Below are positions 43,873 to 56,620 of a stretch of DNA of 64,000 bases, piece after piece. The stretch lies in contig CM033745.1 of assembly GCA_019671005.1 (NCBI GenBank), forward strand, positions 46,619,241 to 46,683,240. Reading direction: 5' to 3'. Numbering within the stretch: position 1 is the stretch's first letter; every line of letters begins with the position of its first letter. The notes below the pieces were generated by a model that worked only from the letters and a program-made list of their open reading frames with translations, was not told the DNA's origin and made no database searches. The stretch comes from Hibiscus mutabilis. Lineage: Eukaryota; Streptophyta; Magnoliopsida; Malvales; Malvaceae. The position numbers and the translations under genes are program-made.

Positions 43873-45971
43873 ATGGATGGAAGGATCCTGAAAAGTGAAG
43901 ATGAGAATGCAAAAGTGCAACATTGGTCCGAGGTTAACCAACGAACAGTTAGGGATAGTTTAGCAGCTGATCATAAGACATAGACTCTAGAATATGCTCA
44001 CAGCAGTGTCAAACAGAATAATATGCAGGAGATGCGAGAAATCTGGGATCATTTTGATTATGAAACTAAGCAGTTGTTCCATGAAGTCTACGGTGATATA
44101 GTATATCTTATGCATGTGAAGGTGGATGAGCCGTTTCTGAAAGCCTTGGTACAATTCTGGAATCCTGGGTACTGTTGTTTCACTTTTAGTGGAGAAGATA
44201 TGATGCCCACATTTGAAGAATATCTGGCTCTTTTCAATTTGCGTAAGGTAAAGAAGAACTGGGTCTATACCAAACCTCCTAAAAACAAGAACCCGCACTC
44301 AAGGCTCTAAGCTCTCGCCGGTATGAGTGATGGTTGGGTCAAGGGGTTGATACGGAAGAGAGGAGGTAGCTTTAACTTTCCTTGGTCAAGTATCTGCACC
44401 ATAATTCCAGTTCATCCAGTTAAAGAAAAGAGAGTGGATCCCTTGGCAATTGCAATTTACGGCTTAGTTATCTTTTTAAAGGTCTTAGGAAATATCGATA
44501 TAGTGTTGTTGGATTTCTTTGAGCATTTGAAAAGAGGAGTCAACCCAATGCAACTGTACTTACTGAAACCTTCATTTCCCTTAATGCATGCCGAAAAGTG
44601 GAAGGTGTGCGCTTTGGTGGATGTGCTCCCTTACTCTAGGTTTGGCTCTTAGTCACTTCTAGAAGTGCCCAACATTGGCCTTGTCAAATGTATTTTCTCC
44701 AAATTTCTCTCCTCTCCGCAAGTTCCTAGATAAAGAAAGGCCAGTTGTTAAGAAAAGTAAGTGGATTGATATTTTCAAAGACCGTCTTGATGAAGACATC
44801 AGATGGAGGGTTCCTTGGATGGGTCATACCAAACTCCTGTACAAGTGTGGGGATTTTGACTTCTTGATACTGCTAGGTCTATGGGGAGGAATTGGATGTG
44901 CTCCTTTGCTAGTAACTCGTCAGTTTGGGTCTCGACAGTTCATCTCGTTCACTACTGATCTTGGCTCATCAGAATTTGAGTTCCAAAGAGAGTTCAGATA
45001 GAGGGTTCAAACAATCAGTGATGCATGGAATCATTGTTATCATACGGAATTAGAGTCTGATAAACATTGTATGTACACCCCTGATTATGATATTTGGAGG
45101 CATACAAGAGTGAATGACAGAGTCATAATACCTACACCTGGAAAGGCCAAGTCTTTCGAAGAACATTTGAAGGCAGCCCCTACAGAAGCTAACATCCTAA
45201 GAGAAGAATTGAGAAGTGCCAAGTTGGAGATAGAAGCCCTGTGAGAGCAGAACCAACATGATCAATTTGACTCAAGCCTTGACGTGGAAAAGTATAAAGG
45301 GGAGACGATGCGAGTGATAAAACTGTATGAAGACTTAGAGAGGATGTTTGAAATCCAAGGGGTTGATTTCCTCAAGTTTCAGACTACTATTAGAAATGCT
45401 TATTTGAGAAAGACCCCAGAATAGTGGAAACAGGAAATCGAGCATGCTGTGGGAAAAGAGAAAGAGCGTGGAAAGCGGAAAGTTGAGAAGTACAAACAAG
45501 CCCTTGCTGAAGAAAAGAAGAAGGGTAAGCTGGCGACTGAAGATGGAAATGGCAAACGGGTTCTTGAAAAAGAGAAAAAAGGTGTTGCATGAATTTCAGA
45601 ACCATCACACCTACACTGAACTTCAGGCTTGTTTAAGTGAGAACGATACCTTGAAGAAACAGCTTGAAGGAATGGACAGCATCATCCAGGAATATAGGAT
45701 GAAGATCTTGGTCATTGAAGATATAATATATAGAGTTAATGACTACTGGTTCACTCACCTCAGAGACAATGTCAGAATATTTCAGGAGTGGGATAAGTTC
45801 GATAGGACCGTCATGACACAGGTTCAAGATATGGCTCGACATGTGACTATATTAGCCACTGAAGCTTCAGCTCTTCGACAGTACATCAAACCAATAGGGG
45901 AAGTTGGACCAAGACTTATGTGGCTCATTGAAGAAGCCAAGGAATTAGGAATCCGTGTAGAGAAGTATTAG
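43873..45971 (+). pseudogene. Element C ORF1 (DUF7745-like plus coiled coil), broken
   Basis: Homologue of ORF1 in A and A2. ATG at 43873 (MDGRILKSEDENAKVQHW). In-frame TAG at 43981-43983 and TAA at 44308-44310; a frameshift between about 44560 and 44675; TAG at 44999-45001; later stops near 45242 and 45422. Conserved blocks are 'GYCCFTFSGEDMMPTFEEY', 'IYGLVIFLKVLGNIDIVLLDFF' and 'RWRVPWMGHTKLLYKCGDFD'. The coiled-coil half ends at 45971. It is much more decayed than in A. Confidence 0.82.
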
Positions 45972-46189
45972 TAGAAAATATGAAATTTGATGTAATAATG
46001 ACCTTTCATATTCAATAAAGAGTTGTTTCCTGAGCAGATATTTCATGGAATTAATGGCCCTTCGCTTGTATTCATGCATTTGCATTGCATTTTTTTTGTT
46101 TTGCTGCTTTACTTTGCATTTGCGTGTTTACATTTGCGCATGCATTCATGACATAATAAGAATCTAATTTAAATAAAAACATTACAGGA

Positions 46190-47990
46190 ATTCAAAATAG
46201 CAAAAAACAACTCACAAGTACGATACCCGATAAGGCTAAAACTGAGAAGAAATGGGAAGACCGTTATGAGTAGTTAAAAGGAATGATTAAGTATTTCCAA
46301 GAAGGAAGTATTCATGGTGGTGTGGATGCTAAAGATTTGAGCCTGGTGACAGACTTGGTAGTACCTCCGAAATTCAAAATTCTAGATTTTGAGAAGTACA
46401 ATGGAACTACATGCCCATTAGCATATCTAACCATGTATTGCAGAAAGATGTCAATGTATCTTGATAATGAGAAGCTGCTCATTCATTGCTTCCAAGACAA
46501 TCTAGTAGGATTAGTTGTATGCTAGTACACGCAGCTAAGCTGGGTTAACATCAGATCATGGAAGGATTTATCTAGAGCTTTTAGTGAGCAATACAAGCAT
46601 GTCTTAGACATGGTTCCAACATGACTGGTCTTGCAAGAGATGGCACAAAAACATCATGAGAGTTTCTGCCAATATGCACAGAGATAGAGGGGTGTAGTTG
46701 CTCAAGTTCAACCACCATTACTAGAGAATGAAATCACCCCAATGTTCGTTGAGACATTAAAAGGCTCATTTTGTGGCCGCATGCTCAATCATGCCACTAA
46801 GAGCTTTGCAGATATGTTAATGAATGGAGAGTTGATTCTAGCAGCTATGAAAAGCGAAAAGTTGGATAACAGAGAAACAAAGAAACCCTATAAAAAGAGG
46901 GAAAGAGAAGATAATGCCACCAGTGTTTATAACCCTAATTATTCAAAGGGTGTGGTCTTTAACAAGCCCAATGTGTCGATTGCAGCTCCAGCAGTTAAAA
47001 ACTCTCCAAAGGAAGAACGAAGATATCAAGGGAATTTGAAGCCGTATTTCCCTCCTATTCCAATGCCGTACGTGAAATTATTTGCTGAATTGGTCAAATC
47101 CCAGATGGTGTTGCCAAGATATGTCCCTCCTTTCACACCACCTTACCCACCATGGTACGCTGAGAAGGCACAATGCGAATACCATGCAGGAGTTAGGGGA
47201 TATACCATCGAGAATTGCACTGTATTCAAAAAAGTTGTAGATGATCTGAGAAAGTCAGACATGTTATCTTTCGACACTAGAAGGCAGGTGTGAATACAAT
47301 CATGGAAGAGGAAGGTAAGGTGATTAAAGAATGTGTTGCTGAGTTTAGAGCACCCATGAAGTGGGTATGGGCCCAAATGATGGTAGCTGGGATGCTGGAA
47401 GGAGAAGCCTAAGAGCCAAAGATCAAAGATGGGACGTATTGTGAGTACCAAAAAGTGAAAGGACATGAGATTGAATGTTGCTTAGAGTTCAAGCAATTGG
47501 TCCAAGACAAGATGAATAAAAAAGAACTTGAGTTCTTTGAGAAAGAAAACAAGGAGTGCATGTTGGACATTTGTGCATCAGAGGAGTCATCCTCCAAAAG
47601 AGACTATTTTGGAATGAAGCCTCTGGTTATCAGGACCAAAGCCAAAGCAAGTGAACCCACAAGGGGTGTAACCCCACAACTTATAATTAAGGTACCAACC
47701 TCATTTCCTTACAAGGATAGCAAGCAAGTCCCTTGGAAATACGCTTACACAGTAGCGGCACCGGAAGGATAACTTGTTGAAGAAAAAGCAAAGGACGAAC
47801 CAGTCAATGAAGTTAGCCGTTTCACGAGGAGCGGAAGTCTCTATTCTTAGCCAATAGCAGAAGATAGAGATGTAGCACAAAGAAAGGCTGCTACTGAAGA
47901 GCCTGAGAAAGAAGATGATAGAGATTTCTTCAAAGAAAAGATGCCAATGTACCATGAGCCAGTGAAGGAATCAGAGGCTCAATAATTCTT
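46190..47990 (+). pseudogene. Element C gag, N-terminally shortened and broken
   Basis: The gag core is present ('PPKFKILDFEKYNGTTCPLAYLTMYCRKM', 'LLIHCFQDNLVG'), but the ~150 residues before it in A, including the coiled coil, are reduced to a few. Stops near 46523, 46622, 46684, 47291, 47410, 47770 and 47848 divide it. The two knuckle-like motifs are degenerate: CEYHAGVRGYTIENC (His to Tyr) and CEYQKVKGHEIECC (His to Gln). It continues towards the protease ('KHSEYSVVE'). Confidence 0.78.
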
Positions 47991-48651
47991 GAAAATTCTT
48001 AAACATAGTGAATATAGCGTGGTGGAGTAACTCCACTAGCTCCCAGCTCGAATCTCTATGTTATCTCTGCTGTTAAGTTTTGAGGGCCACCGTGAGGCCT
48101 TGTTGAAGATTCTAAACTGAACGTTCATACCGAAGGAGATCACAACCGACAAGATGGACATGTTGGTCAGTAACATTGTTGTCAACAACTTTATTTCATT
48201 TAATGATGAGGAAATACCAGGAGAAGGAAGGGGATCGTGTAAAGCTCTACACATCACCACAAGATGCAAAGGATATATGCTACCGGGCATCCTTATTGAT
48301 AATGGGTCAACCCTTAATGTTATGCCATTAGCGACGTTAAAAAAGCTGCCCGTAGACAACTCTCATATGAGAGCTTATCAAAATACAGTAAGAGCGTTCG
48401 ATGGAACTCAGAAAGATGTGTTGGGGAAAATTGAAGTGCCCTTGCATATTGGACCATCGACATTTGATGTAGAGTTTGAGGTCATGGACATTAGGCCCAG
48501 TTATAGCTGCTTGCTTGGGCGCCCATGGATCCACACATCAAGAGCAGTCCTTTCTACCTTACATCAGAAGTTGAAATTTGTGATTGATGATCAATTAATA
48601 ATTGTTAGTGCAGAAGAGGAAATCATTGCATCAGTAACTTCAGGACATTAG
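47991..48651 (+). pseudogene. Element C protease
   Basis: Retropepsin with intact D-N-G-S ('GILIDNGSTLNVMPL', near 48290). It is open from 48154 to a stop at 48651. Upstream there are stops near 48028, 48040 and 48118. 'SYSCLLGRPWIH' and 'LKFVIDDQLIIV' are the family's later blocks. Of the three proteases in the window, A's and C's keep the motif and D's does not. Confidence 0.83.
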
Positions 48652-49441
48652 AGCTAGTCAATGCAACTTTTGTCACCGAAAGGAGTAAGGTGCCTGAACT
48701 AGAACTATCCAGCTGCGCAAAGATGCAAGTTAAACAAACTCTAGGAAAATAAGCTGAAGTTGGGAAAGGATTTGGGAAAAGACACCAATGGCGGCTATAT
48801 CCCCTGGTAATCCCAGCAAAGAAGGATCGGTTTTGCTTGGGTTTCAAACCCAAAAAATGTCAAATAAGAGCCGAAATTAGAAAGCACCAAGAGAGAAGAA
48901 AGGAAAGACTGAAAGGAGAGGAAAATGAGTGGGAGCCAATGTCATTTCCACCCCTGAGCCATAATTTCAGATCCGGGGGCCCGTTGGATCCAAATGCCCC
49001 AGTTGAAGAGGAGGAGAAAGGAAATAATGATTTGTGTGAAGCGTTTGAAAAGCTGAGCATCAACGCCGTGACAGACGAGGAAGAAGAGAACAAATACCTG
49101 TCCATGATTCGCCCTTGCTCTGAACTTGACAATTGGACTGCTTAAGAAATTCTTATAACCTTTAAGATATGTTCAGAGTAATTCTCAAAACCAACCTCTT
49201 TGCTCCAGGACCAGAGGCAAGCTCCAGAACCAGAGACAATAGGGGATCTTATGTAAAGGGCCTATGTCCAACTTATAATTTGAATTCAATAAAAGATGCA
49301 TTTCCTTAAATTTGGCGTGGCAAACTCTTTTGATAAATAAAAAACCAAATCCAAATGAAAACCATAAAATATGAAACATAAAAAGCATTCCATTCATTTC
49401 TTTCTTCCTTGTGTATATATTTTTTACCTTTCCTTTTTTAG
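48652..49441 (+). pseudogene. Element C pro-RT linker with intron-like acceptor
   Basis: 48837-49145 is open and reads 'MGFKPKKCQIRAEIRKHQERRKERLKG', a basic linker I recognise from Tat/Ogre polyproteins. After its stop come about 290 noncoding bases that end in a T/C-rich tract and AG at 49440-49441, followed by GTCTTC and the RT precursor. Ogre elements are known to have an intron between the protease and RT coding parts, and this fits. The donor is not assigned. Confidence 0.6.
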
Positions 49442-50940
49442 GTCTTCAGATATCAGTGGCATAAATGAATCTGATTCTAATTTCAAGGTTGACTTTGAAT
49501 CGCCCCTATGTTTAGAAGAAGTTGGAAATATTGATGATAAAGAAGAATATGTCTTACCAAGTGACATGCTCAGAATGGTAGAATGGGGGGAAAAATGGAT
49601 TCTACCACACAAAGAGGAGTTAGAGGTAATGAACCTAGGCACTGGAAAAGAAAAACGAAAGGTAAAGATTGGTACTACCATCACAGTAAAAACCCGACAA
49701 AGTCTGATTGAGCTTCTAAAAGAATTCAAGGATATTTTTGCCTGGTCGTATCAAGACATGCCCAGCCTCGACACTAACATTGTCATGCATCGACTTCCTA
49801 TAAAGATAGGGTGCGAGCCTGTAAAGGAAAAGCTTAGAAGGATGAAAGCTGAGACACTTTTGAATATCAGAGATGAGGTGAAGAAGCAATATGACGCATG
49901 ATTCCTTGAAGTAGCTAAGTATCAGAATGGGTGGCTAACATTGTACCTGTATCAAAGAAAGATGGAAAAGTACGCACGTCTATTGACTATAGGGATCTCA
50001 ATAGGGCAAGCCCCAAAGATAATTTCCCACTCCCACACATTGACACTTTAGTTGATAACACAACTGGTTATTCCCTTTTCTCTTTCATGGATGGATTCTC
50101 CGGGCATAACCAGATCAAGATGTGCCTAGAAGATATTGAAAAGGCAACATTTGTGACACTTTGGGTAACTTTCTGCTATAAGGTGATGCGCTTTGGTTTG
50201 AGAATGCAGGGGCAACTTATCAAAGAACCATGGTCACTCTTTTTCATGACATGATGCATAGGGAGATAGAAGTCTATGTGGACGATATGATTGCCAAGTC
50301 TCGTACGGAAGAGGAGTATTTGGTGAACTTAAAGAGACTCTTCCAAAGGTTGAGGAAGTTCCATCTAAAGCTCAACCCAAATAAGTGTACGTTTGGAGTT
50401 ACGCCTGGAAAGTTGCTAGGCTTCGTCGTAAGCAGAAGAGGAATAGAAATAGATCCCGACAAGATTAAGGCCATACAGGAGCTCCCACCACCTCAGACAT
50501 AGAAGGAAGTTTGAGGTTTTCTGAGACAATTGAATTACATTACTCGCTTTATTTCCCAGTTAATGGATAAGTGTGATCCAATGTTCAGACTACTCAAAAA
50601 GAATAACCCGGGGACATGGAATGAAGAATGCCAGGCAGCTTTAGAAAAGATCAAAGAGCAATTAACCAATCCTCTTGTGCTAGTACCACTAGTTCCCGGT
50701 AAGCCATTGATTCTATACTTGGCAGTATATGAAAATTCTATGGGCTGCATATTAGGCAAACATGATGAAACTGTAAATAAGGAAAATGTGATATATTACT
50801 TGAGTAAGAAGTTCACTGATTGCGAAACCAGATATTCTTCAATTGAAAAACTATGTTGTGATTGGTATGGGCAGGTAAAAGGCTCAGATAATATATGTTA
50901 TATCACACTACATGGGTAATCTCGAAATTGAATCCTTTAA
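49442..50940 (+). pseudogene. Element C reverse transcriptase and RNase H
   Basis: Precursor 'LCLEEVGNIDDKEEYVLPSD' leads to RT. RT blocks are 'VPVSKKDGKVRTSIDYRDLNRASPKDNFPLPHID' and 'SFMDGFSGHNQI', with the YVDD box at 50275-50286 ('EVYVDDMIAKS'). RNase H follows ('ILYLAVYENSMGCILGKHDE', 'YYLSKKFTDCETRYSSIEKLC'). Breaks: a stop near 49899, a shift near 50200 before 'MVTLFHDMMH', and stops near 50502 and 50512. The order RT, RNase H, then integrase marks Ty3/gypsy. Confidence 0.87.
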
Positions 50941-51089
50941 AGTTCATGATGGAAGCTCCAACCTTATTGGGAAGATTAGCACGCTGGAAGATGTTACTAT
51001 CGGAGTTTGATGTCTAGTATGTGAGCCAAAAAGCAATAAAAGGAAGTGCCAGAGCTGACTTTTTGGCAAGTCACGCCTGCGATGATTAA

Positions 51090-51610
51090 GAAGCATTGAA
51101 TTTTAATTTCCCTTATGAAGACTTGATGTGTATCTCAGAAGATGATAAGGCTCCAACAGAATCTTGGGTGATGAACTTCGATGGTACAACAAATGCATTA
51201 GGACGAGGTATAGAGGAAGTTTTGGTTTCGCCAGAAGGAAATTATTACCCTTTTACCAGTCGATTGAAATTCTTCTGCACTAATAACATGGCAGAATACG
51301 AGGCTTGTATAATGCGTTTAAGAGAGGTTATAAAAAGGAAAATCCATACTTTAAGAGTTTTTGGGGACTCTGTATTGGTCATTTATCAGATACGTGGTGA
51401 ATGGGAGACAAAAGATGCAAAGTTGGTAGAATACCACAAGTTGTTCCTTGAGTTGCCAAAGAATTTGATGAGATCACTTTCAAGTATCTCCCCAGAGAAG
51501 ACAACCAAATGGTTGATGCTTTAGCTACTTTAGCGGCCATGTTTAAAGCAAGTGAAGGTTGTAAGATGATGCCCATCATGTTACATATGCTAGACTGCCC
51601 AGCCCATTGT
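51090..51610 (+). pseudogene. Element C second (archaeal-type) RNase H
   Basis: A second RNase H domain, the hallmark of the Tat clade. Acidic motifs are seen in 'SWVMNFDGTTNALGRG', 'NNMAEYEACIM' and 'VFGDSVLVIYQIRGEWETKD'; the fourth, near 51509-51524, lies in a shifted frame ('NQMVDALATL' type). It stands between RNase H and integrase, as in known Tat elements. One frameshift near 51480. Confidence 0.83.
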
Positions 51611-51639
51611 TATAATGTGGAAGAAGAAATAGATGGTTT

Positions 51640-52888
51640 TCCATGGTACCATAACATCTTACAATATGTAAAATTTCAGCAGTACCCACCACAAGCTACA
51701 GAGAATGAGAAAAAAATGATCAGGAAAATGGCATTAGGGTATGTCATTGATGGAAAAATTTTATACAAAAGAAGTCGAGATCAAGTGCTTCTAAGATGTG
51801 TGGGTGCAAAAGAAGCTCAGTTAATTATGGAAGAGGTTCACGAGGGAGTTTGTGGAACCTACCTTAGTGGCTTCACCATGGCCAGAAGAGTTATGCGCTT
51901 CGGATATTACTGGTCAACTATGGAAGGAGATTGCATAATTACTCTCGAAAATGTCACAAATGCCAAATTTATGCTGATAAGGTTCATACACCTCCATAAT
52001 CACTTCATGTTATGTTATCTCCTTAGCCTTTTTCCATGTGGGGCATAGATGTTATCGGACAAATTTACCCGAAGGCATCAAATGGGCATCGCTTTATTTT
52101 GGTAGTCATTGACTACTTCACGAAGTGGGTAGAAGTAGCCTCGTATGCAAACATCACCAAGTCTACGGTTTGCAAATTCCTAAAGAAGGAAATTATTTGT
52201 GAGTATAGCTTACCTAAAAGTATCATTACTGATAATGCTCCCAATCTGAATAACAAAATGATAACTGGAGTCTATAAGCAGTTTAATGTCAAGCACCATA
52301 ATTTAGTGGTATATCGCCCGAAGATGAACGGGGCAGTGGAGGCTGCAAATAAGAACATTAAGAAGATAGTTGCAAAAACGGTTGATATTTATAAGGACTG
52401 GCATGAGAAGCTACATTTTGCCTTATATGCCTATCGAACTGCAGTAAGAACTTCTACTGGGGCAACACCCTCCTCATTGGTATATAGAATGGAAGCAGTA
52501 CTACCAATTGAAGTTGAGATACCATCACTCAGTGTCTTAGTGGAGGCAAAGTTGGAAGAAGCAAAATAGGTTCAGGCGAGATATGACCAGTTGAATCTAA
52601 TTGAGGAGAAAAGGTTGAAAGCATTGTGTCATGGGCAATGTACCAAATAAGGATGATAAGGGTACATGAGAAGAAAGTTCGCCTGAGAGAATTCCAAGAA
52701 GGTGATTTGGTACTAAAAATGAAGTTATCAATCCAAAGCGATTCCCGAGGGAAATAGGCACCAAGTTGGGAATGACCTTACATTGTGATGAAGGTTTTCT
52801 TAGGGGGAGCATTAATTTTAGCTGAAATGGATGGAGATGAACTCCAGAGCCCGATATATTTAGATTCAATTAAAAAGTATTATGTTTG
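51640..52888 (+). pseudogene. Element C integrase
   Basis: N-terminal 'YSTMEGDC' region with the zinc-binding CxxC lost to a frameshift near 51945 (the same block is readable in D as 'CHKCQ'). The core is open from 52036: 'WGIDVIGQIYPKASNGHRF' with D in 'VVIDYFTKW', D in 'IITDNAPNL', and E in 'NGAVEAANKN', so the D,D,E triad is intact. TAG near 52567, a shift near 52640, then 'SPIYLDSIKKYYV' and the end at 52886-52888. Confidence 0.85.
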
Positions 52889-54610
52889 AAGAAGAAAAAC
52901 GGAAAAAAAGAAGAAAAAAATAAAAAAGAAGAGAAAATGGGGGTTCAAAATGAAAACCCGAAAAGGGTGTTTTAAAACCAAAGGAGGATCTGAGTTGAAA
53001 ACCCATAAAAGGCGGCTCAGATGATTTGCAAATGAGATCTTTCACAAAGTTAATTCTCATGATTTGGGTACCTGGAAGCTCCATATCTTTCCACGTAATC
53101 ACTATTTCTAGGGTTTGCTCAGCATAGTTGGCGGTCAAGGCATCTTATGGAGTCACGACAGGAGGAGTTTTGGTCTATGATATCTGAATGTCTATTCCTT
53201 TCCTTGTAATTTCCTTTTGTGTTTGCCACAATACTAATAATTTTTTTTGCGTAAACCTTTTCTTTTCCTTCTCTGATATCTTTCCCTTTCCATATGTATC
53301 TTGCATTGAAATGAGAACTAATAAGTTTGGTCATTATTCTAAAATGTGCAAAAGAGTTTTGAGCATTACTCTGAAATTTTTTGAAAGAATGCCGGAATTC
53401 AGAAGTATCCCGCAGTCAAGTCTTGGATTTGGGGCATGAAGCATCAATACGCAAAAACATTCAAGGTGGAAATAAACATTGCCACAAATATTCCTATGCA
53501 AGCAATTCAAAATTCTATGAATCTAGGAAACCTCAAAATTTTTGATTCCCTTCTTCCATGACAAAGAGAACAATTTTTCAGACAATGGAGGTGGCGTCTT
53601 AAGATAAGGCAAGGAATCTATTCCCTTGACCGGACAAAGGATAAAAGAGTGTTGAAGAATATGAGGATAAAGTTAGTCCTGCCAACCAGGAGTACAAGAT
53701 AATTGGATTGAGCGAGAAAATGTGCAAAAGATCAAAAATGTTCTCAATGAAGCAAAAAGGTACTAAGAATAAGAATGGTAAAGCATAAGCAGTGGAGATG
53801 ACTATCTATGATTATTTTGTCAACCATCGTAACATACAGTTTCAATATTCTGGTGATTTTCCATGCTTTAATATGTTCCCATCGAGCTTTGCTCTTTGGT
53901 ATCCTTGCAACGCTATATGAAATTTCTTAACACCCTACAAAAAGCTCCCTTGGTTGAGAAATCAAGGTAGAAGCCACAGGAAAGGATGAATGTATTGTCT
54001 ATACTTTTATGTACCATAAATCATGGCACTAAACCCATGCCGAGGCCTTGAGGTGTTTGGTGAACTCTAATTTCACCCAAATTGAAGGATGAGTCCTACA
54101 ATCTTCGAAGTTAGGAGTGGGTAATGGTGAAGGTTTCATTCCAAGGAATAGTGGATGGAATTGTAACAACAAGAAATTGGTGGAGCCAACCAGAATAGGC
54201 GCCTATCAACTTTTGCCAGAGTTGAGAAAATGTTTGATAAAGTCCAAGATCTCTGAAGATTCACAGTTTATTCTGTGTCTACTACCTAATAAGAAAATTA
54301 ATTTTGAGGAAAAGAAATTTAAAAGCAAAAGAAACGAGTCATGCATTCATGTTTTAGACATCCTTAGGGGCATGGTCATCATAACTGCATCGTATATCAA
54401 ATTTCTATAGGTGTGAAAGCTTTTTCTGTAAAGGAACTTGCCTATTCGTTCAAGCATCAAGAGAATAGAGCCCACCTATTCGAGCGTAAGGAGAATAGAA
54501 CCTGCTTATCCATCCAAGCATGAGGTGGATGGAACCCTTTTTTCATTCTGCTTATCTATTCAAGCATAAGGAGAATAGAACCCGCCTATCCATTCAGGCA
54601 TCGGAGAATG
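52889..54610 (+). other. 3' untranslated region of element C
   Basis: 1.7 kb without a supported gene. The start is purine-rich with 'gaaaacccgaaaagggt' and 'ggaggatctgagttgaaaaccc' (52920-53025), a pattern that D repeats at 60018-60090. The middle is unremarkable. The end (54440-54610) holds about five imperfect 34-bp repeats. No clear polypurine tract directly precedes the 3' LTR. Confidence 0.6.
54440..54610 (+). repeat. Imperfect ~34-bp tandem repeats before C 3' LTR
   Basis: Five units of the type 'cctatccattcaagcat-aaggagaatagaaccc', the third longer by a T-rich insert, ending where the truncated 3' LTR begins. Confidence 0.75.
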
Positions 54611-56620
54611 AAACCCTAATGCTCTTTCTTATTATGTGCAGCTGAAGGACAACCATTGGATCAAGGGATTGATCCAACGGCGTAGATCATGCTAAATGGA
54701 GAGGATCAAGCACCGCATCCCCATCACCATTGGATCCAGGAGCAATCGAACGACACAAATCGATTAGTAGCAAAACACATGGATCACCACTCGCACGTGG
54801 CAGCTACGCGCCCGACCTTCTAGCTTCCTCCACCAATACTGTCTTCCCCGATGGTAGCCGTACCATTTCTGCCTTGAACTACTCCTCGTCGGCGCCAGTT
54901 GTAATCATCAGATTCATGAAAAAGGAAACAAAAGGGGATTAAAACCCTAAATAGAGAATAGTGGAAATAACAGGCAACCAAATCCCTAATTTAAAGCCCT
55001 AGCAGGAAAATTCGGATCAAATCAGAAGCAAAACGGGAACGACCAATCCCTAAATTGATGTCATGGCAAAGATCAAGCAATTAGAGGGGAAGAATTTGAG
55101 GATTCATGCTTGGAATTCAAGCATTGTTGTAACTATAAATAGCACTGTAAAATGCATGTAATACCACAACGAATTGACTCACACACAATACACACCAGAT
55201 TCATACGAAATAGACACAATTCATACGCAATACACATTCGATTTCCAGTGTAAGAAGGCAAGCATTTTTAATACAGAGTTTCAAGGAATAAAGCAAGTAG
55301 ATTTCTGGTAATCTCTTCTTCTAGTGTTATTATTTTGAATTTAAATAAAGAAAATGGTAGCTTTTTTACCTCCGATTTGAATAGCTCCGCCGTAAATTTG
55401 ATTTCGATGTAGTTCTGGTGAGAAAAAAACATGATTTAGGGTCGCCGAAATCTGGGAAAATAGGTGGTTTTCTAGAAATTTCGCCGCCGACAATGGCAGC
55501 CGGTGGATGGCGGCCGGCACGGTAGATGTTTATCGTGTTCTTCAATCTATGAAGAACACGAAGAATAGGTTCAGAGCTTTTTTAGAACACCAGTTTGATC
55601 CATTTGGGAGGGGTGGGATAAAATGATTTCTGCTATAATTTTGGCTATTTATACCAACCTGAAATCCAAACCGAACCCATTTGTCAACCCGTGCCTTTCT
55701 TTTCTGGGTCTTATACCGTAGCTCTTCAGTTCTCAATCTTTTCAATTTCGTCATTTTTCTTATAAATTGACCACCAAATTTTACTCATTATTCCAGTTTT
55801 AACCTTCACATTTTGCTTTCTTTCAATTTAATCCCTAATTCAGATTTTCTATTTTAAAATAAAAGCAAAATATCATTTTCTTTATTTTAAGTTTAGCAAT
55901 TATTTAGTTATTATTTTAACTTAAGTAATTAGTTATTTCTTTATGTCTTTTATGTAAATATATGTGTGTAAAACCTTAGGAATAGGATCTTTAAAACTTA
56001 GTATAGAGACATATGTGATATAAAATTTCCTTCATATCTTAAAATAAAATACACTTAAATACATTATAACCTTAATAGTTAAAATGAATGTAGACTTTTC
56101 TTTTAGGGTTTAATCACTAATTGGTTTTTTAATTAAAAGACTTTAACACACTTAATATTTTTGTTGGTTTGTTTAAAAAGTGAAAACTAACTAGTGCGGT
56201 GTCTTACAAAACGGAAATGACGGGTTAGCGCTAGAAGTGTTGGCGGTGATTCGAGTTCATTTTTCGGGCGGTAAGGCCGTTAAAATAGACTTATATTCAT
56301 TAAACGGACAAATAAATTTAAACTCCAGTGAACTTGCAAATTACAGTTTTCAAAACACTTTTTGAAATCAATTATGTACCAATTTTTGGGCGTTGTGGGG
56401 GTGCTAACCCTTCCCCATACGTAACTGACCCTCAAACTTGTTTTCTCTTGTTTACGTGGACCAAAAATGTTATTTTGATAAATAAAACATTTTATTAAAA
56501 TAACCCTTGTTTTAAAAGTGACCCAATCACACTTTTTCTCAAAAAAAATTGGTGGCGACTCCGTGTTTTTCTTATGTTTTCCAAATAACGTCAAAACCTC
56601 CCTAAAAAGGGGTTGCAACA
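54611..56620 (+). repeat. 3' LTR of element C, missing its first 289 bp
   Basis: Aligns with 41134-43128 and ends GGTTGCAACA before the right GAGAT. The segment equal to 40845-41133 is absent; minisatellite-like sequence stands in its place. TATA box at 55134. Confidence 0.9.

Larger units (their letters stand above)
40845..56620 (+). mobile_element. Element C: Tat/Ogre-type retrotransposon nested in D
   Basis: 15.8 kb. LTRs at 40845-43128 and 54611-56620, PBS, leader, ORF1, gag, protease, RT, RNase H, archaeal-type RNase H, integrase and a long 3' UTR. It is flanked by GAGAT on both sides (40840-40844, 56621-56625). Same orientation and family as its host D. Every ORF is broken. The 3' LTR lacks the first 289 bp of the 5' LTR. 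Confidence 0.93.
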
